DNA of 64,000 bases from the NCBI GenBank assembly GCA_021838785.1, contig JAKCCV010000012.1, positions 49,539 to 113,538 on the forward strand. Reading direction: 5' to 3'. The position numbers were made by a program, and so were the translations under genes. Under the pieces are notes generated by a model. That model made no database searches. It saw nothing but the letters and a program-made list of their open reading frames with translations, and was not told the origin of the DNA. Shown here piece by piece: positions 29,873-39,996 of this stretch. Positions within the stretch are counted from its first letter, which is position 1. The number at the start of each line of letters is the position of its first letter. The stretch is from Acidobacteriota bacterium. Lineage in GTDB: Bacteria; Acidobacteriota; Terriglobia; UBA7540.

Positions 29873-30847
29873 TTATTCGAGCGGCTCAAAGCGCGCCCCA
29901 TTCCATAAGCAGACCTTCGTGATTTTAAGCGTTTGGACTGGCGCGCTTCGCCCCACCACATAAAAACCCACTTGGCCGCTCCAAACCGGGACCATCCCGC
30001 CGCCTTTCATTTTGAAGGTAACTTGGCCGTGGGTTTGGGTTCCGGGAGCGCCGATGTTCTTTGCGGCTGGGGCGAGCACATGGATTCGGGGTGGATAGTA
30101 GGTGAAATTGGTCTGCTCGAGCGGGGCTTGCCAGACCGTGCGGAATCCTTGCGGGGTCACCTGGCGGATCGTCATTGTTTTGAGGCTCGCTCCCAGCCCC
30201 GCAGGCTCGGCTTCGGTTGCCACCAGACATTCGCCCGCCGTGCCGGGAAAATCTCGAACCGCCATCTGTTGGAGGGCGGTTCCCATGCTGGCGTAAGGAA
30301 AATCGAGGAACGGGCCCGCGACCCAGTGGCCGTTGGCCGGTTGGAAAATCTGGAGCCGAACCTGTGGCAGCGCCCGCGAGCCGACGTAGCCGAGCAGCAG
30401 CGGCTGACCTTGGGCAGAAGGCACCAGGAAGCGAGCAATCACTGCATGGGTCGCGACAAAATCTTCGAGATAAGCCCCGCCCATCGAATCGAGCAGCTTT
30501 CGATCCGGGGGAAAGCGATCGGAGGGAAACTGCTCGATCAAACGGCTGTCCACCCAGCCGCTCAGTTCCTCCAAATTTGCCGGATTGGCAGCCATGAGGC
30601 GTGCCCAGGCAGTTCCATTCTTCAACTTCGTTCCAAGAATCGCTGCGAGCTGGCCGCGTCTCAGTTTTCCTGTGACGGCCTTCGGGTCACCTGGCTTTTT
30701 TAATAGCCTCACGCTGGGCTGACGAACATAAGCCCAGGCGAGCGGAGCCGACGGCTTGGAGGTCGAGGGCTTCCGTCGCCGCGCGGCAAGCCCCGGCACG
30801 CAACCACACAGGCCGACGATGAGGATGCCCACGAGACGCCTTCTCAT
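29873..30847 (-). CDS. Exported protein with N-terminal SH3-like domain, function unknown
   Basis: 324-residue protein with a signal-like start (LVGILIVGLCGCVPGLAA) that could be lipidated at one of the two Cys. After a Ser/Pro/Lys-rich linker, residues 38-105 (AYVRQPSVRLLKKPG...GWVDSRLI) look like a bacterial SH3 domain as found in cell-wall-targeted proteins. The remaining beta-rich 210 residues are not recognised; they include several FAAN/GPFLDFPY-like aromatic stretches. It follows the alpha-mannosidase gene's upstream region on the same strand, with 280 bp between. Confidence 0.62.
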   Translation of the reverse strand: MRRRLVGILIVGLCGCVPGLAARRRKPSTSKPSAPLAWAYVRQPSVRLLKKPGDPKAVTGKLRRGQLAAILGTKLKNGTAWARLMAANPANLEELSGWVDSRLIEQFPSDRFPPDRKLLDSMGGAYLEDFVATHAVIARFLVPSAQGQPLLLGYVGSRALPQVRLQIFQPANGHWVAGPFLDFPYASMGTALQQMAVRDFPGTAGECLVATEAEPAGLGASLKTMTIRQVTPQGFRTVWQAPLEQTNFTYYPPRIHVLAPAAKNIGAPGTQTHGQVTFKMKGGGMVPVWSGQVGFYVVGRSAPVQTLKITKVCLWNGARFEPLE

Positions 30848-31020
30848 GCCGAATGCTATTGTTCACGCCAAAGCGTCCTTTGACAAATGGAATTTTCGAT
30901 TCGATGCTCGACGCCTTGCCGACCCAGCACTTCCGCCTTCCTTTCAGGCTGATGTCTGGAATGGAAACTGACCTCGAAAGGTTGTAAACTCAGGGGGCAT
31001 CGGGAGAGGATGGTTCGGCA

Positions 31021-33054
31021 ATGGCTACCTTCCGGTCCTACCTTGGCATCTGGATTGCAGCCGCGATTTTGGGGGTCTGTTTGGGCGCTTGCCCCGCGAT
31101 GGCGCAAGGGCCGCCCGGCGCCATTATGACGCCACCCGAGGAGATGAATTTCGGCGTTAGTCAATTGGGCGCTCTGGCCCGCAATCAAAAGGAATGGGCG
31201 GTGGCGGGCCGCGTGATGACCATGTCAGGAAATCTTGTCGGAGGCGCCCGTGTGGAGGTGGTTCCCATCCTGGTGGGTCATCGTCGGATTCTTGACTCGA
31301 ATGCTTCGGGGGATTTTCAGACTTTCTATTTTTTGCCCGAGCAAGATATCACGGACTTTGAGGTGTGGTTGATTGTCAAGAAAAAGGGATTCGAGACGGC
31401 GCACGAGCTTATCCATTACGCTGATTTTCCCACCCCCGTTCGGCTGCCCATCACGCTCCGGCCGGAAGGACAGGACCTGGCGCTGCTTCCTCAGCAGGCA
31501 CTCATTACGCACCTCGCGCCAGAGCTTCGCACGCTTGGACCCTCCGACGGGCTTTCGATCAAGAGCCAAAAGGAGTATGTGAAGGGTGTCCGCGCCTTTG
31601 TCGGCAAAGATCGCCCCGACCTTTCATTGGATGACTTCTACGACGTAGCCCGGCGCAATCCGAATTGCACCAAGTGTCGAACCATGCTGGCGCTGGCCGA
31701 ACTGGACTCCGGCAACTGGGACGGCGCGGCGCGGAGCGCGGAATCGGCCGCCCAATGGACGCTGAAAAACACGGCGGGCGGAAGCCCGGAAGCCTTGGAA
31801 CTGGCGGGCCTCATGGAGAGCTGGCTTTACCATCCGAAGGCTGCCACCTATTTCCTGCTCAAGGCGCACCAACTGAGCCCCCATGACCCGCTCATCCTTC
31901 AGGAAATTGGGCGCGCGCAATTGCAGGTCGGAAGATTTCAAGTGGCGGATGTTTATCTTTCAAAAGCCCTCAAGGCTGGCGCAGGGCCCGAGGCGCGTCT
32001 GCTCAAGGTGCAGGCCTTGCTCGGCGAGGGTAGGTTCGATCAGGCGAACGCGGAAATGCGCCGTTATCTGAACGGGCGTCAGGTGAAAACGATGCCGATC
32101 GAGGTTCGCCGGGTCTGGGCGGAGCTTCAAAACGGCAAGGAAATCAGGACCCTCTACGGCGCGTCAAGGCAAGGTGGGGGTGGGAGAGCCGCTTCTCTTG
32201 ACTACCTCCACTACGGGGCCCGTCAACTCAAGGGCTTGGTCCCCGCCCGAAGTCAGGCCCGACTAAAACCAATCCTGGCAGCGGTCGGGAGAAACGTCGC
32301 CGCGCTGTTTCAGAATTTCCAGAGCACCATTTCTCTGGAGCGGATTCGCCAGGAACAATTGCGCCGAAATGGGAAGATCTCAGCATCGCGAAGCGGGGAG
32401 TATCGTTATCTCTGCTTGGTGTCTTCCCACCGCTCGATGCTTGGCTTCACCGAATACCGACGGAACGTCAGGCGGGGCGGAGGATTGCCCCGCGGCCTCG
32501 AAAGAGGCTACATGCTGACCTCGGGGTTTGCGTCGGCAGCGCTTGTCTTCCACCCCGCTTTTCAGCCGCAATCCAAATTTCGCTATCTTGGCCGCCAAAT
32601 CATGGATGGCCGAGAAACCTACGTCATTGCTTTTGCCCAGGAACCGTTGAAGGCCAAGTTGATGGGTGCCTTCAACTTGGGCAATCACAGGGTGCTGATT
32701 TTCGACCAAGGCTTGGCCTGGGTGAACGCGCGAAATGACGAGATTGTCCGCCTGCGCACTGACCTGCTCAAGCCGCTGCGCCAAGTTCGGCTATGGGAAG
32801 AAACCACTCAGATTGATTACCGGGAGGTGCGCTTCACAAGGCTGGGGCGAACATTCCCGCTCCCGAAGAAGGTCGTCGTAACCGTCCACTGGAACGGCAA
32901 GAGGTTTCGGAACGTGCATCGCTATTCGGACTTCAAGCTCTACAATGTGGCGGTCTCCCAAAAAATTAAACTCTCCAAAATGCAGAACCCCGCTTCCCCA
33001 ACCGTGACTGATTCCTCGAACCGCCAGGTGGGGTCGAAGGTGGCCAAACCCTAG
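31021..33054 (+). CDS. Exported TPR protein with N-terminal carboxypeptidase-regulatory-like domain
   Basis: 677-residue protein, RBS GGGAGAGGA before the ATG, signal peptide cleaved near AMA-QG. Residues about 58-145 ([20 protein letters not shown]...[14 protein letters not shown]) form a carboxypeptidase-regulatory-like beta domain. Tetratricopeptide repeats follow (about 200-370). The C-terminal 270 residues are not assigned; they contain [21 protein letters not shown] and DYREVRF, beta-rich stretches resembling proteins that hold a prelipoprotein-like sheet. Architecture of this kind is common in soil acidobacteria. Role unknown. Confidence 0.68.
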   Translation: MATFRSYLGIWIAAAILGVCLGACPAMAQGPPGAIMTPPEEMNFGVSQLGALARNQKEWAVAGRVMTMSGNLVGGARVEVVPILVGHRRILDSNASGDFQTFYFLPEQDITDFEVWLIVKKKGFETAHELIHYADFPTPVRLPITLRPEGQDLALLPQQALITHLAPELRTLGPSDGLSIKSQKEYVKGVRAFVGKDRPDLSLDDFYDVARRNPNCTKCRTMLALAELDSGNWDGAARSAESAAQWTLKNTAGGSPEALELAGLMESWLYHPKAATYFLLKAHQLSPHDPLILQEIGRAQLQVGRFQVADVYLSKALKAGAGPEARLLKVQALLGEGRFDQANAEMRRYLNGRQVKTMPIEVRRVWAELQNGKEIRTLYGASRQGGGGRAASLDYLHYGARQLKGLVPARSQARLKPILAAVGRNVAALFQNFQSTISLERIRQEQLRRNGKISASRSGEYRYLCLVSSHRSMLGFTEYRRNVRRGGGLPRGLERGYMLTSGFASAALVFHPAFQPQSKFRYLGRQIMDGRETYVIAFAQEPLKAKLMGAFNLGNHRVLIFDQGLAWVNARNDEIVRLRTDLLKPLRQVRLWEETTQIDYREVRFTRLGRTFPLPKKVVVTVHWNGKRFRNVHRYSDFKLYNVAVSQKIKLSKMQNPASPTVTDSSNRQVGSKVAKP

Positions 33055-33103
33055 TTGCCCTTCCGGCCGGCAGGAAAACGAAGTCAGAAAGCCGCGCTGC
33101 GCA

Positions 33104-33109
33104 TATAAT
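33104..33109 (+). promoter_or_regulatory. Candidate -10 box upstream of gatB
   Basis: A perfect TATAAT about 70 bp before the gatB start. No good -35 box lies 16-18 nt upstream, so only the -10 element can be proposed. Confidence 0.35.
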
Positions 33110-33181
33110 GGCTACGAGGGACTGGGAGGAAGTGGCAGAGGGGCGCAACGCGCTGCCGCATCGTCAATCGAAAGAGCTCCC

Positions 33182-34654
33182 GTGGCTACGCTAACTTCAG
33201 AAAAGTCGAGCGTCAAGGCAATGTATGAACCGGTGATTGGTCTGGAGGTTCACGTGCAACTCCAGACTCAATCGAAAATCTTTTGTTCTTGTTCAACTCG
33301 ATTTGGCGACCCGCCGAACACCAACGTTTGCCCGGTGTGTCTGGGCCTTCCCGGGGCGTTGCCGGTCCTGAATCGTGAGGCCGTGACGATGGCCATGAAG
33401 GCGGCGTTGGCGCTGAATTGCGCAGTCAATCCTCGCTCGCGTTTCGCGCGAAAGAATTACTTCTATCCCGACCTGCCGAAAGGCTACCAAATCTCGCAAT
33501 ACGACGAGCCGCTCGCCGAGCACGGCTGGCTGGAAATCGAAGCGAACGGCGCCCGCAAGCGCGTTGGCATCACGCGCGTCCACCTGGAAGAGGATGCCGG
33601 CAAATCGCTCCACGAAGGCTTTCCGGACTCCGAGACAAAGTCTTACATTGACCTTAACCGCTCCGGCGTGCCGCTCATCGAGATCGTCAGCGAGCCCGAC
33701 CTCCGCTCGCCCGAAGAGGCCTACGACTATCTGACGCGCCTCAAAACGATCATGCTCTATCTCGAGGTCTCCGACTGCAATATGGAAGAGGGCAGCCTCC
33801 GCTGCGACGCCAACGTCAGCGTTCGACCCTCCGGCGCGGCGAATTTCGGCGTGAAGACCGAAGTGAAGAACCTCAACTCGTTCAAGTTCCTGCAAAAGGC
33901 CCTGACCTACGAGATCGAACGCCAAACGCGGATCCTCGAGAGCGGCGGTGCCATTCAGCAGGAGACTCGCCTCTGGGACAGCCGCGAACAAAAGACCTTC
34001 GGGATGCGGAGTAAAGAATTCGCTCACGATTACCGCTATTTTCCGGAGCCGGATCTTTTGCCCCTGGAGATCTCAGCAAGCTGGAAGGAAGAGGTGGCGC
34101 GCTCGCTGCCGGAGCTGCCGGATGCGCGCCGCGAGCGGCTGGTCCGAGAATACCAGCTACCGCTGACCGATGCCGACCAGCTCGCCTCCTCTCGCCCGCT
34201 GGCGGATTTCTTTGAAGCCACGGCTCGCGCCTCGAAGGAACCGAAGCTGGCGGCCAATTGGATTTTAAGCGAATTGCTCTATGTGCTGAAGGAAGCCGGC
34301 CGCGAGATTACCCAATCTCCCGTTTCGCCGGAACGTCTGGCGGAGCTGCTGCGGCTGATTTCCGAGGGAAAGCTCTCCGGAAGAATGGGCAAGGACGTTC
34401 TGGGGGAGATGTTCCGCACCGGCAAGCCCGCTTCCGCCGTTATGGCTGAGAGTCAACTCGAGCAGATCACCGACCCTGAGAAAATCGCGGCGGTGATTCG
34501 GGAAATCGTCGCCGCCAATCCCAAGCAGGTGGAACAATACCGGAAGGGCAAGACGGCGACGCTCGGCTGGTTCGTTGGCCAGGTGATGAAGGCGACGCGC
34601 GGCCAGGCGAACCCCCAGGTCGTGCAGGAGACCCTCAAGAAGGAGCTGGGATGA
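33182..34654 (+). CDS. gatB: Aspartyl/glutamyl-tRNA amidotransferase subunit B
   Basis: GatB of the GatCAB complex, which converts Glu-tRNA-Gln (and Asp-tRNA-Asn) to the amide form. The catalytic kinase-like cradle begins [13 protein letters not shown] and includes [22 protein letters not shown] and EEDAGKSLH. The C-terminal YqeY-like domain ends [20 protein letters not shown], the standard family end. Start choices are GTG 33182 (490 residues) or ATG 33221 (477 residues, beginning [11 protein letters not shown]); both fit the family. gatA and gatC are not here. The next gene overlaps the stop by 4 bp. Confidence 0.96.
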   Translation: MATLTSEKSSVKAMYEPVIGLEVHVQLQTQSKIFCSCSTRFGDPPNTNVCPVCLGLPGALPVLNREAVTMAMKAALALNCAVNPRSRFARKNYFYPDLPKGYQISQYDEPLAEHGWLEIEANGARKRVGITRVHLEEDAGKSLHEGFPDSETKSYIDLNRSGVPLIEIVSEPDLRSPEEAYDYLTRLKTIMLYLEVSDCNMEEGSLRCDANVSVRPSGAANFGVKTEVKNLNSFKFLQKALTYEIERQTRILESGGAIQQETRLWDSREQKTFGMRSKEFAHDYRYFPEPDLLPLEISASWKEEVARSLPELPDARRERLVREYQLPLTDADQLASSRPLADFFEATARASKEPKLAANWILSELLYVLKEAGREITQSPVSPERLAELLRLISEGKLSGRMGKDVLGEMFRTGKPASAVMAESQLEQITDPEKIAAVIREIVAANPKQVEQYRKGKTATLGWFVGQVMKATRGQANPQVVQETLKKELG

Positions 34655-36018
34655 AGGGTGCAAACCGCGAGCGGGGGGCCAAGGGTCGCGCCATCAGCGC
34701 TGGCAGCCAGGTTGGCGCGCGTCTCCTGGTGCTGCCCATGCTGATGGGCGCCCTGCTCGCCTTGCCCCTGCGGGCGCAAGTCAGCTCCTCGCAGCAGCAC
34801 GTTCGTCCGAGCGAGGTCCGGAAGCCTCTCCGTGCTTTGCCGCCGCTCGGCAGCGCTCAGGCGAGAGCGAACGCGCTTTTGGAAGAAGGCGTTGCGGATC
34901 AACAAGAGGGCAACATTGCGGCTGCCATCACTAAGTTTCGAGAGGCGATTCAAACGAATCCCAATTGGGCGCGAGCTTACGTGGCGCTGGGCGGGGCGCT
35001 GGACCGCAATCACGACCTCGCAGGAGCGATGGCCGAGTATCGGGAGGCTTTGCGCCTTGACCCCGAGGATGCGCTCGCGCACCTCGACCTCGGCATGGCG
35101 CTGCGACGGCAAGGGCACATTCGTCAGGCGCTCGGACAGTTGGCGAAAGCGGTGGACCTGGCCCCTGAAAGCGCAACCGTCCACAACGAGTTTGGCCTGG
35201 CCTTGGCGCTCGACGGAGATTTACACACGGCGACGCAACAGTTTCGCGTTGCCCTCATGCTGAAGCCGGACTGGGCGGCGGCACGGAACAACTTGGGCAA
35301 CGCTCTGGCGCTCAGCGGTCAGTTGGATCAGGCCGCGCGGCAGTATCGCCGCGCTATTCAGCTAGATCCCCATTGGGCCGAACCGCACAACAATTTGGGA
35401 AACGCGCTTCGCGATTTGGGGGAAGTGAAGCAAGCCGAGGCGGAATACCAAAAGGCGATTCGCCTGGACCCAGGCTATGCCGCTGCGTATAACAATTTAG
35501 GCCTCACCTTAAAATTGAACGGCAATCTGGAAGGCGCCATCGCCGATTATCAAAAGGCGGTGCAATTGAAGCCCAATTACACGGCCGCGCACAGCAACTT
35601 GGCGGCGGCCTATTATCAAAAAGGGGAGTGGGCGCTAGCGATTCAACAGTACCGCGACGTGTTGCGCGTGTCGCCGAGGATGGCGAGCGGCCACTTCAAC
35701 CTGGGGCTGGCGCTCGAAGCCTCGGGACATCGCCACTCGGCGCTCGCCGAATACGAAGAGGCCATGAAGCTATCTCCGACGGTCAGCCTTTATCGCGAGC
35801 AGTACCAGCGGCTGGCGCAGGAATTGTCAAAGGACCACTCCGCCAAGCCTGCGGCGACTTTACCGAAAGAGCCGTCATCGTCATCCCTGGCGGCCTCCTC
35901 GGTCAGGGGCACGCAAGGAAGCCCATCGCTTTCCCGCCCGCATACCGTCCATCGCAAACGAGAGGCTCCGCACCTGCTGCGTCGCCTGCTGCACCGACCG
36001 TTGCCGCCGAATGACTGA
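34651..36018 (+). CDS. Exported tetratricopeptide-repeat protein
   Basis: 455 residues, coupled to gatB by a 4-bp ATGA overlap. The N-terminal helix [19 protein letters not shown] is a likely signal peptide. From about residue 70 to 385 there are around nine TPR units of the 34-residue TPR-1 type, with repeats of the form [21 protein letters not shown] and [21 protein letters not shown]. The last 65 residues are Ser/Pro/Arg-rich and disordered. It is probably a periplasmic or outer-membrane scaffold. The coupling to gatB need not mean a shared function. Confidence 0.8.
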   Translation: MKGANRERGAKGRAISAGSQVGARLLVLPMLMGALLALPLRAQVSSSQQHVRPSEVRKPLRALPPLGSAQARANALLEEGVADQQEGNIAAAITKFREAIQTNPNWARAYVALGGALDRNHDLAGAMAEYREALRLDPEDALAHLDLGMALRRQGHIRQALGQLAKAVDLAPESATVHNEFGLALALDGDLHTATQQFRVALMLKPDWAAARNNLGNALALSGQLDQAARQYRRAIQLDPHWAEPHNNLGNALRDLGEVKQAEAEYQKAIRLDPGYAAAYNNLGLTLKLNGNLEGAIADYQKAVQLKPNYTAAHSNLAAAYYQKGEWALAIQQYRDVLRVSPRMASGHFNLGLALEASGHRHSALAEYEEAMKLSPTVSLYREQYQRLAQELSKDHSAKPAATLPKEPSSSSLAASSVRGTQGSPSLSRPHTVHRKREAPHLLRRLLHRPLPPND

Positions 36019-36126
36019 GGGGGGACGGCCTCCCGCGCCAGCTCCATCCTGACCCCCAGCCGACGCAAGCCATCTTGTTCTTGTGACGTCGAGCTATTCT
36101 CCGAAGGCGGAAAAAGCCAAGCTGCG

Positions 36127-37668
36127 CTATTCCCGAAGCAGGGCGGCAATGGACGGGCTGCGCTTATAACCCAACGTGGGATGATAGCAATGCAGAATGC
36201 GGAGCGGCTTTTCGCCAAGCAACGACAAGGTAATTTTCTCTTCCGCCCATCCGCGCGAGCCCATCGCTTCTTCGAAGGGGAGGACGCTTGAAGGGTTACG
36301 CCCCATTAAAAATCGCTGCACAGCGATGTAAGCATCTTCACCCAGGGTCACCACAGCGCGAAGATTGGGAAACAGTCGGAGCTCAGCGCACAGGTGCTCC
36401 AGGCAATTCTGCATGGCGCGCTCCGGCACGTGCGGCCCGGCGGCGTGGCAGCGCACGGCGTCGGTAAGCACGAAGCACCTCTTAAACTCCCCGAAATCGC
36501 TGACCCCCACCAGCTCAAAAAGCGCGTTGACAAAGCCGCTCGGCTTGCCTTGGTTGCGATAGATGAAATTTTCCGAACGAATCGGCGCGCAGCGGCCGAC
36601 GACGGCAATCTCCACCGTATTGAGATCGGGATAGTCTCGCTGGATGAATTGAGCCAAAAAGTCGCGGGGGGGAAGGCGAATCGTCGTGATGGCAGCGCAT
36701 TCCCGACAAGCCTCGATGCGGAGGCGAAGGGTTTCCGCCGCCAGGCCGGGAATGCGCGCTTTGGGACTGGTGATGGGTGGGCCGGTGATGGCCAATTGTA
36801 GCAAAAGCTCGGTCGTGGCGCCGGGAGGGCCAAAGATAGCGTTGTCAATCAACCGCACGCCGCCGACACGAGCCGCGACCAGGGCCACCGTGCCGGCGGT
36901 GATCCGCGACACGGGTTGGAGGGTGGAAGGATGCGCGATGGCGACGTAATCGGGCTGAAGCCTCGGTTCAGAGGCAAGGACTTTATGCATCTCCTCGATG
37001 ACGCGGGCGGCGTCCGCTTCGCCGCCATGAACCATCTGTTGGGCGCGGGTGAGGCTGCGTGAAAGCGCCAGCGCGGCTTGCCGATCCTCGGCCGCGAGAT
37101 AGCGGTTACGGGAACTGAGGGCCAATCCATCCGGGTCCCGCACGATGGGACACATCACTATTCGGAGATTGAGGTTGAGGTCTTCGACCAGACGGCGAAG
37201 GATGGCCGCCTGCTGAAAATCTTTCTGGCCAAAATAGGCGATATCCGGGCGGACGATGTTGAACAGCTTGAGAACCACCGTCGCCACGCCACGAAAATGG
37301 CAGGGGCGCACAGTGCCCTCGTAAGGCTCGGCCAGCGGCCCCGGGTCCACCCAGGTGCTGTACCCCTCCGGATACATTTCCTCGCGCGAGGGGTTGAAGA
37401 GCGCCTCCACGTTGTAGGCACTGAGACGGTCAATATCCTGGCCGAGTTCCCTCGGATAGCGCTCAAAATCCTCGTTCGGACCGAATTGGGTAGGGTTAAC
37501 GAAAATGGAAACCACCACCACGTCACACTGCCGCTTGGCCTGACGCACCACGCTTAGGTGCCCCTCGTGCAGCGCCCCCATGGTGGGCACCAGTCCGACC
37601 GATTTCCCGCCTTGCTTCGCTTCTCGGACGAAGGCTCGAATCTCGTCAATGGTTTTCGTCGCTCGCAT
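36127..37668 (-). CDS. panC: Pantothenate synthetase fused to a uracil-DNA-glycosylase-like domain
   Basis: 513 residues in one uninterrupted frame; PanC alone is about 280. Residues 1-290 are a complete pantothenate synthetase, joining pantoate and beta-alanine with ATP: PTMGALHEGH (HIGH-like), FVNPTQFGPNEDF, FGQKDFQQ and GLALSSRNRYL. Residues about 315-513 look like an Fe-S UDG (family 4/5): Cys320 and Cys323 (CREC), VVGRCAPIRSEN where motif 1 falls, Cys408 and Cys423 spaced as in family 4, and a final HCYHPTLG resembling the HPS motif. Motif 1 lacks the usual GxAPG, so glycosylase activity is uncertain. panB lies just upstream. No Shine-Dalgarno is seen; a -10-like box abuts the start. Confidence 0.88.
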   Translation of the reverse strand: MRATKTIDEIRAFVREAKQGGKSVGLVPTMGALHEGHLSVVRQAKRQCDVVVVSIFVNPTQFGPNEDFERYPRELGQDIDRLSAYNVEALFNPSREEMYPEGYSTWVDPGPLAEPYEGTVRPCHFRGVATVVLKLFNIVRPDIAYFGQKDFQQAAILRRLVEDLNLNLRIVMCPIVRDPDGLALSSRNRYLAAEDRQAALALSRSLTRAQQMVHGGEADAARVIEEMHKVLASEPRLQPDYVAIAHPSTLQPVSRITAGTVALVAARVGGVRLIDNAIFGPPGATTELLLQLAITGPPITSPKARIPGLAAETLRLRIEACRECAAITTIRLPPRDFLAQFIQRDYPDLNTVEIAVVGRCAPIRSENFIYRNQGKPSGFVNALFELVGVSDFGEFKRCFVLTDAVRCHAAGPHVPERAMQNCLEHLCAELRLFPNLRAVVTLGEDAYIAVQRFLMGRNPSSVLPFEEAMGSRGWAEEKITLSLLGEKPLRILHCYHPTLGYKRSPSIAALLRE

Positions 37669-37675
37669 CGTGGGT

Positions 37676-37689
37676 TAACTTATAAGTTA
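37676..37689. promoter_or_regulatory. Perfect 14-bp palindrome directly upstream of panC
   Basis: TAACTTATAAGTTA ends 7 bp before the panC start codon. It contains a -10-like TATAAG on the minus strand, so transcription could begin at or next to the ATG, giving a leaderless message. A repressor dimer bound here would block it. The rest of the 206-bp gap between panB and panC shows nothing else. Confidence 0.35.
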
Positions 37690-37874
37690 CTCTGTCGCCT
37701 GCATTTCTCCGCCGCTCGGTCCCTCTGAACCTCGTCTGATTCTTCTTTCAGGGTTTGCTCTGTGGAGCAAGAACTAATATCGGCACAACGCGCGACCTGC
37801 CTGAGCGGAAAACACCAGCCACCGGAAAAGAGAAGTTTGCGGCCCCGTGGATTGAAAACTCTCGCTGAACGACC

Positions 37875-38744
37875 TCACACCTTTCGCACCGCGTCGCTTT
37901 CAAACTGTTCGCGCACGCTGGGCGACCAATGGTAGGATTCTCCATCCGTCGGATACGCGCCGTGCTCGACATCGGTTTTGAATTGCTTCAAGGCTTGAAG
38001 GGCTGCCCCGCGCAGATCGGCATAGGGCCGAACGAATTTGGCTCGCGGGCCAAAGCTCAGACCCACCAAGTCGTGGAACACCAGCACTTGGCCGTCGCAA
38101 TCGGGTCCGGCACCAATGCCGATGGTCGGAATCTTGAGTCGGCGGGTCATCTGCAGAGCCAATTCGCGCGGCATGGCTTCCAGCACCACGGCGAAGGCGC
38201 CGGCATCTTCCACGGCTTGCGCATCGGCCAGCAGTTCGTTCGCCGCGCTGACGGTCCGGCCCTGCGCGGTGTACCCGCCGAGACGGTTGAGGGATTGCGG
38301 CGTGAGGCCGATATGCGCCATTACGGGAATTTCCGCCTCCACCAAGCGCCGAATGAGTGCCGCCCGTTTTTGCCCGCCTTCGAGTTTGACGGCCTCGGCG
38401 CCGCCTTCCTTCACCAGCCGCAAAGCCGCCAGCAGGGTTTCCTTCTCGCCGACATGGAAGGAGCCGTAAGGCAAATCCGCTACCAATAAGGCGCGACGCA
38501 GCCCGCGACGGACGGCGCGTGTGTGGTGAAGCATCTCCTCAAGCGTGACCGGAATGGTGGAATCGTAGCCGAGGACGACCTGCGCCACGCTGTCTCCCAC
38601 CAGCGCCACATCCAGTCCGGCTTCCTCCACCAGCCGCGCCGTAGGGTAATCGTAAGCGGTCAGGCAGGAAATTTTTTCACCGCGGAGCTTTCGCTCCAAA
38701 ATCAGGGGGACGGTGATCTTGCTCACGGCCGCGGGACGGTCCAT
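37875..38744 (-). CDS. panB: 3-methyl-2-oxobutanoate hydroxymethyltransferase
   Basis: First step of pantothenate synthesis: ketopantoate from alpha-ketoisovalerate and 5,10-methylene-THF. 289 residues, slightly longer than usual because of a Ser/Tyr-rich tail. Family motifs: KISCLTAYDYPTARLVEEAG at the start, VGDSVAQVVLGYDSTIPVTLEEM with metal ligands, VKLEGG, AHIGLTPQS and IGIGAGPDCDGQVLVFHD. GGAGG lies upstream of the ATG. It follows the dNK gene and precedes panC on the same strand; folK upstream links to the folate it consumes. Confidence 0.96.
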   Translation of the reverse strand: MDRPAAVSKITVPLILERKLRGEKISCLTAYDYPTARLVEEAGLDVALVGDSVAQVVLGYDSTIPVTLEEMLHHTRAVRRGLRRALLVADLPYGSFHVGEKETLLAALRLVKEGGAEAVKLEGGQKRAALIRRLVEAEIPVMAHIGLTPQSLNRLGGYTAQGRTVSAANELLADAQAVEDAGAFAVVLEAMPRELALQMTRRLKIPTIGIGAGPDCDGQVLVFHDLVGLSFGPRAKFVRPYADLRGAALQALKQFKTDVEHGAYPTDGESYHWSPSVREQFESDAVRKV

Positions 38745-38788
38745 GGCAACCTCCGATCATTCAAGCGATTTTTTCCTTTGCCGCCGTC

Positions 38789-39454
38789 TCAGTCCGCCGG
38801 GGCGGATCCGAGCGGCAGGTAATACTGCGTGCCTCGCACCGGCTCGCTCAGGCGCTTGAGCAATTCCTCCAGGTCTTGCCGGCGCTCGACAAAATCAATT
38901 TCCGAGGTTTCAATCACCAACACGTTGCTCGACCGGTAATGAAAGAAAAAATGCTCGTAAGCGTTGACCACGGCTTCCAAGTACTCATCGGAAATGCGCT
39001 GCTCCGTCGGGACCCTCTTCTTTTCAACGCGCTCGCGGAGCGTCTCCGGCTTCGCTTGTAAGTATATCACCAGATCGGGGGTGGGAATCTGCTCGACCAG
39101 CAAGGCGTGGTACGCCTCATAGAGGGCCAGCTCCGCGTCGCTCAAATTCAAGTGGGCAAAGATTCGGTCTTTTTCAAAAATAAAGTCGCTGACCACGGTC
39201 CGACGCGCCGTGGCGGCAACGTCGAGGGCGCTCAATCGGCGATAGCGGTGGAGCAAAAAGTAACTTTGCGCTTGAAACGCGGCGCCCGGACGACCGCGAT
39301 AGAAGTCATCCAGAAAAGGATTGTCTTCGACGTCGCGCAAGCGTTCGGCGTGGAGGTGATCGGCCAAAATGTCCGCCAACGTCGTCTTGCCGACACGGAT
39401 CGGGCCCTCGACCGCAATGAAGCGCGGGGCCGCGTCGTTAGGTGCCGAACTCAC
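38789..39454 (-). CDS. Deoxynucleoside kinase family protein
   Basis: 221-residue kinase that phosphorylates deoxynucleosides for nucleotide salvage. P-loop is EGPIRVGKTTLA; the DRS-like substrate motif lies in VVSDFIFEKDRIFA; the LID-type Arg-rich stretch is RERVEKKRVPTEQRI. It resembles deoxyadenosine/deoxyguanosine kinases of Firmicutes and mitochondria. GTG 39454 overlaps the folK stop (GTGA), suggesting coupling; a TTG at 39466 is also possible. Substrate preference is not visible. Confidence 0.88.
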   Translation of the reverse strand: MSSAPNDAAPRFIAVEGPIRVGKTTLADILADHLHAERLRDVEDNPFLDDFYRGRPGAAFQAQSYFLLHRYRRLSALDVAATARRTVVSDFIFEKDRIFAHLNLSDAELALYEAYHALLVEQIPTPDLVIYLQAKPETLRERVEKKRVPTEQRISDEYLEAVVNAYEHFFFHYRSSNVLVIETSEIDFVERRQDLEELLKRLSEPVRGTQYYLPLGSAPAD

Positions 39455-39963
39455 TGTTCCTCGCAAGGATGCACCGTTTCTTTCAGGCGAATGACCTGAC
39501 TGGTGTCCGGAGTCTCCGCCAGCATCTCGAGCACGGTTCGCTGGCTTCCGGGATGGCGGAGGCGCGGGGCGAGCTCCGCCAGTGGAATCAGCACAAACCT
39601 TCGCTCCGGCAAGCGTGGATGGGGAATGGTGAGCTTCGTCAAGCGGACTATGACATTTTCATAGAAAAGGATGTCAATGTCCAACCGACGCGGCCCAAAG
39701 CGGGGGCCGGCTCGGCGCCCGATCTCTCGCTCGATGGTTTCGACCGCGCTCAAAAGCTGCAACGGCATCAGGTCCGTTTCTGCCTCCGCGACGCAGTTGA
39801 TAAACCAAGCTTGGGGCAAGAAATCCACCGGTTCGGTGCGATAGAACGATGAAATACGTTCCACTCGCACGCCCGCCCCCGGCAGCCGACCGAGCGCCCA
39901 TTGCAGGTTGGCGACACGATTGCCCTGGTTCGACCCTAGCGAAAGAAAAACCCGTTTGCCCAT
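39451..39963 (-). CDS. folK: 2-amino-4-hydroxy-6-hydroxymethyldihydropteridine pyrophosphokinase
   Basis: HPPK of folate synthesis; transfers pyrophosphate from ATP to the pterin. 170 residues. Family motifs are complete: FLSLGSNQGNR at the start, SSFYRTEPVDF, then GPRFGPRRLDIDILFYEN with the metal-binding Asp pair and IPHPRLPERRFVLIPLAELAP. Start ATG 39963. It overlaps the dNK gene by 4 bp and lies 33 bp after ruvB in the same direction. Confidence 0.96.
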   Translation of the reverse strand: MGKRVFLSLGSNQGNRVANLQWALGRLPGAGVRVERISSFYRTEPVDFLPQAWFINCVAEAETDLMPLQLLSAVETIEREIGRRAGPRFGPRRLDIDILFYENVIVRLTKLTIPHPRLPERRFVLIPLAELAPRLRHPGSQRTVLEMLAETPDTSQVIRLKETVHPCEEQ

Positions 39964-39996
39964 CGCGCACGCTATGGGGAGCGCCGTCCTGCCGAT

